From: Euonymus europaeus
Taxonomy: Eukaryota; Streptophyta; Magnoliopsida; Celastrales; Celastraceae
Assembly: GCA_963580455.1 (NCBI GenBank)
Contig: OY756970.1
Span: forward strand, 6,448,001-6,512,000
Length of the DNA stretch: 64,000 bases
Direction of reading: 5' to 3'
In this document: positions 11,701 to 21,839 of the stretch, piece by piece
Layout: every line of letters begins with the position of its first letter
How positions within the stretch are numbered: the stretch's first letter is position 1
Position numbers and translations under genes: made by a program
The notes under the pieces: model-generated
Database searches by the model: none
The model's input: only the letters and a program-made list of their open reading frames with translations
Told to the model about the DNA's origin: nothing

Positions 11701-12258
11701 TCCCTTCCCACTTAAAGAAATTTCGTCCCCAAAATTATTCAATATACCTGAAGTGTCGAACAACTCCGAATACTTCTCCCTCATTTTGGATTCAAGCTCC
11801 CAAGTTGCTTCTTCAACTCCATGGTACATCCACATCACCTTCACCAATGGTATGACACTCGATCTTGTGATCTTGTCTTGGCGATCCACGATCTTCACCG
11901 GTTGTAGTGCGTAACTTTCGTCTTCCTCAACTTCTAATGTGGTCCAATCCAACACATGCGACGGATCCGGCTCGTATTTCCGAAGCATTGAGACATGGAA
12001 CACATTATGAACTCTTGCTAACTTAGGTGGTAGAGCCAAACGGTATGCAACCGATCCCACTATTTCTAGAATTTCGAATGGCCCTACAAACCTTGGTGCC
12101 AACTTCCCTTGTTTACTGTATCGTTGAATGCCGCGTCTCGGGCTGACTTTCAAAAACACCTTGTCACCCACCGCAAACTCTAACGGTCTTCTCCTCTTAT
12201 CAGCATATGACTTCTGGCGACTCTGAGCTATAATGAGCCGTCTTTTTATCTCTTCAAC
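11668..12258 (-). pseudogene. Inner gypsy pol, C-terminal segment: integrase C-terminus and chromodomain
   Basis: This is the last part of the polyprotein, in the same frame as the two upstream segments. It begins just after an in-frame TGA (12,259-12,261). It contains the integrase C-terminal fold VGDKVFLKVSPRRGIQRYS, the LPPKLARVHNVFHVSMLRKY block, and a chromodomain-like end (aa IVDRQDKITRSSVIPLVKVM, then WMYHGVEEATWELE). This matches the group II chromodomain tail of the Tekay/Del clade, thought to tether integration complexes to heterochromatin. The frame reads through the polypurine tract and ends 33 bases inside the 3' LTR. Confidence 0.88.
11701..11722 (-). other. Polypurine tract of the inner gypsy element
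   Basis: Directly beside the 3' LTR, the minus strand reads a purine-rich AAGTGGGAAGGGA ending at the LTR start. This is the plus-strand primer for reverse transcription. Element O has the comparable GAGGGGGAAGGGA at 19,818-19,829. Confidence 0.8.
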
Positions 12259-13824
12259 TCATTCTTGAGCTTCTTTGACCATCTCTGGTCCCGAAACTAC
12301 TTTCTCACCGACTTCAGCCCAACACAATGGTGACCTGCAAGGTCTTCCGTATAATGCCTCGAAAGGAGCCATACCGATACTACTTTGGAATGAGTTGTTG
12401 TACACAAACTCAGCCAAGTATATGTACCCATCCCAACTCTTTCCGAAGTCCACCACACATGCTCTAAGCATATCCTCCAAAATCTGTATAGTTCTCTCGC
12501 TCTGGCGATCACTCTGAGGATGGTAAGCCGTACTGAAATCTAGCTTCGTCCCTAAAGCCTCTTGCAAATTGTTCCAGAATCTACCAGTGAACCGTGGATC
12601 CCGGTCTGACACGATAGATAATGGAATTCCATGCAGTTTCACAATTTCCCTCACATAGTAATTGCTCAAAGATTCCAACGAATCCGTCTTGTTCATTGGT
12701 AGAAAATGTGCCGACTTAGTCAATCGATCCACAATCACCCATACCGTGTCGTATCCTTTCTGAGTCATTGGAAGTCCCGTCACAAAATCCATAGTGATCC
12801 TCTCCCACTTCCATTGCGCTACCGGTAGTGGTTGGAGCAACCCCCCAGGTTTCTGATGTTCACCCTTCACTTGTTGGGAAGTCGGACACTTCGCCACATA
12901 CCTAGCCACATCGGCCTTCATCCCCTTCCACCAGAAACTTCGTTTCAAGTCTTGGTACATTTTTGTACCCCCCGGATGCATGGCAAACCCTGAATGGTGT
13001 GCCTCCTTCAATATCTCTTGTTGTAACTCTTCGTCATTGGGAACTACCAATCTCCCCACATATCTCACTCCTCCATCGTTTCCACGGACCCATCCGGAAC
13101 CCTCATCCAGTACATCAAATGTCGAATCACCATTCTGAGCATCCATAACCTTCCGAACCATCTGTGGTCTCGAGGTCATGCTACTCAAGCATACTCTTTC
13201 TCCTTCACCCCTCAAATCCAAACCGAACTGGTTGATTGTCTCCACAATCCCGCATTCATGTAAGCACAAATTAGCCACCCTAAGTTTCCGACTCAACGCA
13301 TCCGCCACCACATTTGCTTTACCGGGATGGTATTGCAAATTGAAGTCAAAGTCCTCCAAGTACTCCATCCACCTCCTTTGCCGCAAGTTCAATTCCTTCT
13401 GGGTGAATAGATACTTGAGGCTCTTGTGATCTGAGAACACCTCAAACCGTTCTCCGTAGAGATAATATCGCCATTGCTTCAAGGCAAACACAACCGTTGC
13501 AAGTTCCAGATCATGAACTGGATAATTCCTCTCGTGTGTCTTCAATAGTCTAGAGCCGTACTCCACAACTCTCCCACGCTGCATCAGCACACATCCCAAT
13601 CCCACTCCAGATGCATCACAATACACTTGGTAGCCTACATCTCTCTCCGGCACTACTAACACTGGAGGTGTTGTCAACCTCTTCTTCAACTCTTCGAATG
13701 CCATATCACACTCTCCTGTCCACACAAATGGTGTACCTTTCTTGGTTAACTGCGTCATGGGTGCAGCCACTCTAGAAAAGTCCAGAATGAACCTTCGATA
13801 GTAGCCTGCCAACCCTAGAAAACT
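12259..13824 (-). pseudogene. Inner gypsy pol, middle segment: RNase H and integrase core
   Basis: The segment is open between two in-frame TGA codons. It continues the RT connection (LAGYYRRFI), then RNase H ([26 protein letters not shown], [20 protein letters not shown]), then integrase. The integrase zinc head keeps H-x3-H spacing (HHSGFAMH) and the first Cys, but reads CPTS where the usual pair is CxxC, so the fourth metal ligand is Ser. The core has the DDE triad: Asp in [10 protein letters not shown], Asp in [12 protein letters not shown] and Glu in the [11 protein letters not shown] block. RNase H removes the RNA template and integrase inserts the cDNA. The final TGA at 12,259-12,261 stands where Arg (CGA) is expected from context. 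Confidence 0.92.
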
Positions 13825-16455
13825 TCAAATTTCTGTTACATTCTTTGGCCTCACCCAATTCAGAACTGACTCAACTTTGGTGTAATCAACTGCAATACCC
13901 TCTTGACTAATTACATGGCCTAAGAATTTCACCTCCGTAGCCCAAAACTCATATTTGCTCAATTTGGCATACAACTGATTCTCCCTTAGCGTCTGCAGAA
14001 TCACTCTCAAGTGTTCCTCATGCTCTTCCTCCGTAGGAGAATAAATCAATATATCATCGATAAATACTACAACAAACTTGTCCAAAAACGGTCTAAGAAC
14101 CCTTTGCATTAGGTCCATGAACACCGCTGGGGCATTTGTCAACCCAAACGACATTACAAGGAACTCATAATGCCCATAACGAGTTCTAAACGCCGTCTTC
14201 TGGATATCCTCATCCTTTTTCCTCAGCTGATGATAACCCGACCTCAAATCAATCTTAGAGAAATGCCTAGCACCTCTCAATTGGTCAAACAAATCATTAA
14301 TTCTTGGCAAAGGATACTTGTTCTTTACCGTAACCTTATTTAGCTGTCGATAGTCGATACACATCCGCATCGACCCATCTTTCTTTTTCACGAATAGCAC
14401 CGGTGCTCCCCACGGGGACACACTCGTCCTTATGAATCCCAAGTCTTGCAACTCTTCCAGCTGCGTCATCAGATCCTTCAACTCTGCCGGAGCCATCCGA
14501 TATGGAGGAATTGAAATTGGCTTCACGTTCGGATGCAACTCTATGGCAAAGTCAATTTCTCTTCTTGGAGGTAATCCCGGTAACTCCTCCGAAAATAGAT
14601 CCATAAATTCATCTACTACCCTTATCGGTGTAGAAAAATCGCCCTTAGGTGCCGAAGTCACCAAACTCGCCATTCCACAATCTTTGTATGAAGGATTTTC
14701 CAAGAAATGTGAACAAGGAATACCCTTTGATCCCTTCAACTGTATCACTCCACCCTCGGGTACCCTGAGTGTGATTTTTCTCTCCCAAAAATCCAACAAC
14801 CCATGGTACTTTGTCAACCAATCAACTCCAAGGATCACATCGAACTCCTTGAAGTTCATCACATAGAAGTCGGCCTTTAAGACCACTTCTCCAAACCGAC
14901 ACTCACAACCAAAGGCTATCCCCTTCAACGGAGTGAAATACCCCATCGGCGAAGTCACCGTGAACATGCGCCTTATTGGCGAAACCTCTAACCCAAGTGA
15001 ACGTGCAAAGGCACTAGTGATGAATGATGTTGTGGCCCCAGAATCAAACAACACTCTGGCCAAACAATTCGAAACAAGAAAAGTACCTCCAATGAAGTTC
15101 GGATGCTCTAGTGCCTCTTGATGCCCCATAGCAAACATCCTTGTCTGAGTAATAGCTGTCTGCGGCTGCTGCCTAGAGCCACCGCGCCCCCTCCCTCCTG
15201 ATGGGACAGTAGATGGGAGAGATGGAACCGATGCTAGAGCTGGCAATCCAGGCGCCGTAGACTGCTGTGCTTCCTTACTACTCTGTCGACACTCACTTTT
15301 CTTGTGGCCAATCTTGCCACACCCAAAGCACTTGATCCCAGTAGATCTGCACTGATTCTGCTTGTGCCCCTCTTTCCCACACTTGAAACAAGTCATCTTG
15401 CCCCCTTGTGCCCTAGGACCCTTGCCCTGATCCCCTTTTTGTGAGTAGGAATCGGTCCTCTGACGCTTGTTACTACTTCCGCCGCCACCACTATTACCCC
15501 CGGAAGTTAGTACACTCCGCTGAGCTTCTTCCTTCTCACTTTGCTCAAACTCCAATGCCATCTCCACCGTCTCGGCATACCTCTTCACCCTAGTAGCCAA
15601 CACCATCCGACCAAGGCTCGGAAGTAGCCCACTACGATATCTCATAGACTTACTCTCATCGGTCGGGGCAAACTGCTTCCCAAACCGATAGAACATCTCA
15701 AACTGTTTGGTGTACTGTGCCACCGTCATCTCCCGTGTCTGTATCAGCTCTAGGAACTTATTGGCCCTCTCCGTCTGAAAAGGCCTCGGAATAAACTTCT
15801 GCATGAACAAGTCTTCAAATGATGCCCATGAGAGGTCATTCTTCCTCTCATCAAGTGCACTCCACCATTCATGTGCTGACCCACTCAGATAGAAGTATAC
15901 CAGCCTCACCCGTCTACTGTCGGGTATCTCCAACGTATCTAATCTAGCACTCATTTGCTTCAGCCATTCTTCAGCTTCTGTCCCCTCTCCATCTCCGGAG
16001 AACGTAGGAGGAGTAGTTCTCCTCAACTGATCAACCTCATAGATACCTCTACTCGGCCTCGGATATGCCTCCACCTCAGCACCCGCTCCTAATGTAGGAG
16101 GAGGTGTAGGTGTAATCTCCTCTGTGCTAACCTCTGCAGCTCTAACCACTTGGACCAGGTTCATCACAATTCCCGTGAGTTCCTGTAAAGTCATCGGTGG
16201 CACCGCTGCGGTATTACCGGCAGTCACTGTAACTCCCTCAGTCCCCACTACCTGTCCCAGTGGAACCTCTGGGGTCCTCTCTCTAGCCTCCTCAGGTATA
16301 GATTCCTGAGTACTCGTTGCACGCCTAGGAGCGCGCATCGCACCAACACTACGTCCCCTACCCCGGCCTCTCCGGGTAGTAGCACACCCACCCCCACCCC
16401 TAGGTGTCTCATCGGTAGGCGTAGACCTCACAGTCCTACGAGTATTCATCTGCAT
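13825..16455 (-). pseudogene. Inner gypsy Gag-protease-RT segment (876 codons, ended by a premature TGA)
   Basis: The ATG at 16,455 opens a frame with an Arg/Gly-rich head (aa 1-50) and a Pro-rich linker. The retrotransposon gag core lies at about aa 185-285 ([33 protein letters not shown]), with zinc knuckles [14 protein letters not shown] (about 355-368) and [14 protein letters not shown] (about 375-389). Protease [12 protein letters not shown] is at about 467-478, and RT contains [20 protein letters not shown] and the catalytic FIDDILIYS (about 796-804). The frame ends at TGA 13,825-13,827, and the reading continues without shift into RNase H. CGA (Arg) is expected there, so this is a single C-to-T change. 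Apart from the nonsense codons the frame looks intact. Confidence 0.94.
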
Positions 16456-16626
16456 GGCACACAGATAATACTATCAACAAATAGCTCAATTGAGGATTTA
16501 CAAGGAAAAAAGAAACATTCCGAATCAGTAGAGCTCGTGGCATGGCTTGGAGACAACACTAACATACCCCCTCACATCCTAGATCCACACCTAGGTCTTT
16601 AATCTAACCTCCCTCCAATACCAAAT
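16456..16626 (-). other. Leader and primer-binding site of the inner gypsy element
   Basis: In element sense the 5' LTR ends at 16,627 and is followed by ATTTGGTATTGGAGGGAGG (16,608-16,626). TGGTAT agrees with the initiator-Met-tRNA primer-binding site, but the next bases differ from the TCAGAGCC seen in element O at 117-130. Either the site has mutated or a slightly different primer is used. The leader then runs to the ATG at 16,455. Confidence 0.7.
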
Positions 16627-18854
16627 TGTAACGCCCCAATTTCGGGAACGTTACGTGGTGCTCACCGCACCGTCCTAGGTTATCAATGTGATTCACAACA
16701 TGAGGATTTAACTATAGTTCGTCTAACTAAGTTAAATCTTCCAACAAAAATCCGACAGCATCTCCCCGTAATTCGGGTAATGCCCACCTGATTAAAAGCA
16801 GCATAACATCATATAATCACATCCCAACCTAGCAAGGCCTCCGGCCATCTAACAGCAAGCAAATTCACAACATATGGCCTCAGGCCTTCTAACAGCATGC
16901 AAATTCACAACCTATGGCCTCAGGCCATCTAGCAGCATGCACAAACTGAATTCATGATTCATACATCACAATGATTCCACACAACCAATAAATAGGACTA
17001 AATGTCCACACCCGGTTCAGAAGTCCCACATCATTGGAATAACCTTCTAACCGTCCATAATCCACACCTTACGGTGTCACGCAGTCAAGATATCACACAG
17101 GGAATCATTTCATACAAATATTTCAACAAAAAGGTTTAAGACTCTAATCCCAAACCTACACCCTCTCCAAGAGCCATCCATGCCACAACGTCGTCTCTAC
17201 TGATCCGCACCTCTGGCACTAGCACCAGTCTCACCTGTAGGGAGGAAGAAAAATAAAGGGTGAGCTAGAAGCTCAGTAGGGGTAAAGAGTAAAACAAGCA
17301 ACATGGCGGTTATTAAAGAAAATATAATGCATCAATATGTTCTCTTCTATGCACATGTCACATAACACAACCAATAGTCCGGGTATTCCCTTCGGTGTAA
17401 AACACATTCATCAATCGACTAGTCTTCAACTATGGATTTACCAAACCTCAAATGCACCACATGGTTCCCAACCATCATGAATGAGAGCGCAATCATCATT
17501 CACATTACACCCGCGAAGGTTCTACCCGGTTGTGTGAACCCCGTCACACCCACACCTTAAGTGTGTTGCCTCACATGTACCTTGACACGCAACCATCCTC
17601 CCATTTGACTTTCAAGTAACCTATGGTATCCCGAGTCCATACCCGAGCATCCCATGCAAGCTCTAATGCTTTCATGCTCATGCCATGCCAAATACACATA
17701 TATATCAACCTATATATATATATACAACTACTAATGATGCATGACAAGATTCAAAACATGCTCAATGGATGATTGAACATGAAATTGGGCAATGCAATCT
17801 ACATTTAGAAGAATATATAAATAAACCCTAGGTTCGTTCTTCCTTAGGCACGATAAGGCAATAACACAAACAAAGAGACCAATGAGAATTCGAACCGATA
17901 TTTTAGAATCAACGAACGATATTGAAGTAAGAAAAGGTCAAGAAATCCCCTACCTCAAGTTGAGCACAACACACAATTCCAAATTCCAAGAATTAGGATT
18001 TAAATCCCCCTTTCACCAACCTAACCATATTTCATCATTCCAATCCATATATACATGTTAATAACACACATTTATCATAACAATAACAATTCCAATACAA
18101 AATCCAAGAGAGACTAACCTTCTCTCTCTAGAATTCTCAAATTCCTCCAAATTTCTCCAATAATCGAACTCAACCTAAACCAAGGATTGAAACCTATGAA
18201 ACAACCTTAAATTACCCTAAGAACAACATATGTAAACCCTACAATCAAACTCTAAAAGCATCCAAGTAGATCTACGAAAATTCTTAAGTTCCAAAACCAT
18301 AGGAAACTTACCTTAAACTTTCAAATCTCTTTTGATTCTTCCTTGAATGTTGTTAATCACCCACAATCTACTCGAAATCAAGCTTTATCTTGCCCAAATC
18401 ACCTTATCTCTCTTCTTACCTCTCTCTTTCTCTCTCTAGACAGAAAGAACCAGAAAAATGAAGAAGAAGCATTTTCGCGTTATAAGATTGCTGGGTCGGG
18501 TGCTGGCGCTCTTCCAGCGCTCCAGCGCTGGAAGTGCACTCGACTCTGCCCAAAATGCGCTCTTCCAGCGCTGGAAGTGCACTCGACTCTGCCCAAATTG
18601 CGCACTTCCAGCGCTGGAAGGGCGCTCAACTCTGTCCCTTATTTTTTCTATGTTTTCTACTTTCACATTTACATCCGTCTCGGTCTAAGCTTCGTTTTGA
18701 TATATTATGGGCCCGAAACATACGTGTATATCAAAAGTTATGGCCCATTTACCGAACCTAGCTCAAAAACTATTTTTCCATGATTCCGTACCTCACGGAT
18801 CATCGGTAACTTGACTCAAAACTATATTTTTTTTTTTTGGGTTGGGGTTTCACA
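16627..18854 (-). repeat. 5' LTR of the inner gypsy element
   Basis: This 2,228-bp LTR is the upstream LTR in element sense, nearly identical to 9,443-11,700. Its start (TGTGAAACCCC on the minus strand) and end (GGGGCGTTACA) match those of the other copy. It is about 30 bp shorter, mainly from the missing segment near 17,575 and fewer bases in the GC-rich repeat. Confidence 0.95.
18505..18638 (-). repeat. GC-rich palindromic minisatellite in the 5' LTR of the inner gypsy
   Basis: Three tandem units carry the perfect 16-bp palindrome CTTCCAGCGCTGGAAG, spaced by TGCACTCGACTCTGCCC. They correspond to 11,344-11,485, with fewer substitutions inside the palindromes here. Confidence 0.88.
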
Positions 18855-19731
18855 ATACATGCTTCAAAGTTAGCTACTAAAAAAAACACAATACTAGAAC
18901 TCACATAACATGGAAAAATCAAAATCATCATGCTTGTAGAAATTGAAATCCACACAACTTATAAAATTGAAAGCATGCTTAGGGCTTCAAGACATGCCCT
19001 AACTAACAAGAGTTTAGTTATACATAACCAAATGAAACATGAAACATAAAAACATAATTACAAACACAAGCCTTGTTTTCTTCTTCTTCTTCTACTCCTT
19101 CTTCTCCTAGCTCTCCATCCTCTACTCCTCCTCCTTATTTATAGAGAAAATGACACATAGTGAAGGAGTTAGTGCCATCTTTTGGTGGTGGATTGTCCAT
19201 CAAATTCGTGTGGTGGATTGTCCACTCTTTGAATGGAAATGGTATCATCAATGACATCAACTTCCAATTTACACACTAATCTTGTAACTGCATTATGGGC
19301 CTAAACGAAGCCTATTATGAACTCAAACCCTTCATCAATATTGTAGATACAAATGTGTAGATAATGATAGGCTTTTGAATCACTCAATTTGGACATCAGA
19401 AGCTCAAGTTATGGGCTTCTAAATGTCTGGTCTTCAAACAGAGATTCTGCTTCGGATATAACTTCCAAACTTAACTTCGAGGCAACCTTTAGAGGCCCAA
19501 ACGAACTCCGATTTTTGTGAACCATCACTTCCTGAAAAGCTTAAAGTGTCCTATAAAAATTTACTGAAGATCAAATCTCATTCGGACATCTCTTACTACC
19601 TCTTAACCTGCAAAATATCCAAGAAGGTCTTAAGTACAATAATCTTGAAAATTCAGCTTTTAAGCACAATTTCTTGACATTGCTTTGTTAGTATTTTATC
19701 ACTTTAAAAACGTATATTCTGGCACTTATCA

Positions 19732-19829
19732 GGTACTCGAGTCAAAGATGAAGGGAAGTATCAACACTTCTTCACAGAATTTGGTATGTTTTAAATTTCG
19801 GGGATGAAATTTGTTTGAGGGGGAAGGGA
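19732..19829 (+). pseudogene. C-terminal remnant of element O pol and its polypurine tract
   Basis: After the second GGTAC of the family-Y insertion, the sequence continues the last residues of the chromodomain tail (compare LESKMREKYSELF of the inner copy) and the GDEI-like end. It finishes with GAGGGGGAAGGGA (19,818-19,829), the polypurine tract beside the 3' LTR. Confidence 0.8.
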
Positions 19830-21694
19830 TGTGAAACCCCGACCCAAAAATATTAAGTTTTGATTAAATTTTGGGTGTTAAATTAATGCAAAAAGGAGTT
19901 AGGAAGGTTACGAGATCACAAAGAATTTTGTTTGACCATTTCAACCCCATAATATATCAAATCGAGGCTTTGACCGATTCAGATGTGAGTCGGTTGCAAA
20001 TTTGAAATCTAACATTGAGACAGTACTTAGGGATCAATCGCCAATATGCGGGGATCGATCAACCTAAAGTAATGGTGAAGAAATAGAGAAAAACTGAGCG
20101 ATTTTGGAAGATCAAAGCTTGGATTCTGAAGGTTTTGGTGTTGCTACCAAGATTCCAGTAATTTTCAAAGAAGATTTGGATATTAAAGGTAAGTTTTCTA
20201 GGTTTAGATGCTTTAGGAACTTGATTACAAACTTGATTGTGGTTGCATATCTATGTTTGGTTGTTGATTTCAAGTAAAGTTATGATTTTGGGAAGTTTGG
20301 AGGATTTGGGGAAAATTTCTAGAGAGAGAAGGTGAGTTCTCATGTTTGGTGATTAATTTTGTGTTCTTAATGTTAATTAGGGTTTTTAATATGATTATAT
20401 GGGTTTGGAATGTTGAATATTGATAGGTTGGTGAAAGGGGGTTGAAACCCTAATTTGTGGAATTTGGATATTTGATTTGTGCTAAATCGAGGTACAGATT
20501 CTTACCCTTTTTTCTATCATATTTATTTTGATTCTCAAAAGGGCGATTCATATTTCTTTATCGGTCATCATTTTGTGTTCTTGCCTAAATCGCTCCTTAG
20601 GAAGAACGAACCCGCTTTGTTTGGTTAATGATTATTGCATACCTTATTATTGTTTAATCATCTATTGGGCATGTTAACTCTCATTCATGCATCATGTAGT
20701 TACATATATATATACATACTTCTCTTGCATAACATGATTGGACATGCATTGTAGCTGCACTGGAACTATGGGTATGGACTCATAATATCCTTAGGATATA
20801 TTTGTATGATGATGGACACCGAGGGGGCACATTGTTGCCAGAATTGGGATTTGCCATTGTGGAGGTGCATCTATGGTTATTAGGGGGACGGTTCAAGGTT
20901 TTCGATGATTTTTTGGCTATCCATTGATCGGTGCCAGGGCGCTGTAGGGTGTAGCCGATGATTATTATTTTGTTGTGACATTTTAGATGTCATTGTGCTA
21001 CATTATGTCTATTTCATTATGCAGCCTTGCTATAATGATTACCCTTTTATTTCCCTGCTAAGCCTTTTGCTCATCCTATTCTCTTTGCTTCTATCCTTCA
21101 GGTGAGACTAGTGTTAAGAACCAGGTTGTGGATCAGTAGGAGGCCTGACATGGAGGGCCACCTTAGCACCATTAGGATTTTTATTTATGTATGTGTTGGT
21201 CCCTTGCTAGCTATTTTTAGTACATTTAGTATTTTGGTTTTGTTGAACTTTATGTTGCTTAAATACCTATTTGGTATGCATGATGGATGGTCGGGAGTGT
21301 ATGTCGCGTGATCGGGACTCCCCTATCAGGATGATGGACCATGGGTCCGGATTTGCTGACTTTGATAGTCTTTGATGATGATAATTATGTGATGATCTTT
21401 TGCATATTATTTGCATGTGATTAGGAGGCTTGAGGCCCTTCTTAGAATGTGAATGTGGTTAGATGACTAGAAATCCTGCTAGGTTGCGAAATTATGTTGA
21501 TTTGATTTGATTGAATTTCTTATACAAATGTGATATGTGACTCTAGGTTGGCACCTCCAATATATGGGAAGATGCCGTCGGATTTTTGTTAGAATCCGGG
21601 GTTGGATGATGTGTGGTGAGGTCCTTAGTGACGGTGTAAACGTCAATAGTGGCATACCCGGTGAGGAGTGTGAATTATGGGTTGGGGCGTCACA
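19830..21694 (+). repeat. 3' LTR of gypsy element O
   Basis: This 1,865-bp LTR starts TGTGAAACCCCGACCC directly after the polypurine tract and ends GGGCGTCACA. Its end matches window bases 1-113. Its beginning and several inner blocks (the CATAATATATCAAA region near 19,950, the Tekay-type AGGTGAGACTAG block near 21,100) resemble the LTR of the inner gypsy in element sense. This shows family relatedness, although the GC-rich palindromic repeat is missing here. Confidence 0.93.
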
Positions 21695-21839
21695 ACTGCT
21701 ATAGTTCATTTATGATTCATAGTAGCTTGAATAAATGTTTGGTTTAAATTTGGTTCGGGGAATGAAGCATTCCCTGCCTGTCACGCCTCTAGGATCTATG
21801 GGTACCCATTTGTACCTATGTGGGGAGAATGGTGTTACA
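21695..21839 (+). repeat. 3' end of a family-X LTR, split by insertion of element O
   Basis: These 145 bp align with the end of the solo LTR at 25,980-27,792: GATTCATAGT, GCTTG, TATTTGGTTTAAA-like, TCCCTGCC, GTCACGC and a final GACA/TACA. After 21,839 the sequence is satellite. So element O landed in an LTR of family X that was itself sitting in the satellite; the other part of that LTR should lie left of the window. Confidence 0.78.

Larger units (their letters stand above)
9443..18854 (-). mobile_element. Young, nearly intact Ty3/gypsy element, Tekay/Del-like chromovirus (inner element)
   Basis: Two LTRs (9,443-11,700 and 16,627-18,854) flank one long minus-strand polyprotein frame. The whole is bounded by the perfect TSD ATACA (9,438-9,442 and 18,855-18,859). 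The plus-strand ends read TGTAACGCCCC...GGGTTTCACA; in element sense the LTR starts TGTGAAACCCCGACCC, like the LTR of element O. Domain order is Gag with two CCHC knuckles, protease, RT, RNase H, integrase, chromodomain, which is the plant chromovirus pattern. The whole element is 9.4 kb. It inserted into family-Y LTR DNA, in the opposite orientation to element O. Confidence 0.96.
8832..19731. mobile_element. Apparent solo LTR (family Y), split by the inner gypsy element
   Basis: The chromodomain tail of element O breaks at GGTAC (8,827-8,831) and resumes after a second GGTAC (19,732-19,736). The inserted DNA starts TGTTATGTCG and ends CACTTATCA, giving TG...CA ends and a perfect 5-bp TSD. 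Without the inner gypsy (9,443-18,854 plus one ATACA) it would be about 1.48 kb: 8,832-9,442 joined to 18,860-19,731. It has no coding domain. It carries a GTCGATCCCACAAGGAG block near its left end and a CTT/CTC-rich tract at 19,077-19,136. I call it a solo LTR from size and termini; a non-autonomous LTR element is also possible. Part of it (9,069-9,153) recurs inside the satellite at four places. Confidence 0.75.
1..21694 (+). mobile_element. Old, decayed Ty3/gypsy retrotransposon (element O), Tekay/Del-like chromovirus, heavily nested
   Basis: The first 113 bases match 21,582-21,694 with 12 mismatches and no gaps, so the window opens in the last part of the 5' LTR and the partner 3' LTR ends at 21,694. 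Between them, in plus orientation, lie a primer-binding site, gag with zinc knuckles, protease, reverse transcriptase, RNase H, integrase and a chromodomain-like tail, then a polypurine tract. This order (RT before integrase) is Ty3/gypsy. The protein remnants align closely with those of the inner element at 9,443-18,854, so both belong to one clade. Nonsense codons and small deletions occur throughout; several of the stops sit where the inner copy has CGA or CAA/CAG. Insertions occupy 806-3,280, 5,892-7,368 and 8,832-19,731. The 5' TSD lies outside the window. Confidence 0.92.

Noticed and set aside
14432..14866. Plus-strand open frame of 144 codons
   Set aside because: Shadow of the minus-strand protease/RT coding region; no similarity of its own.
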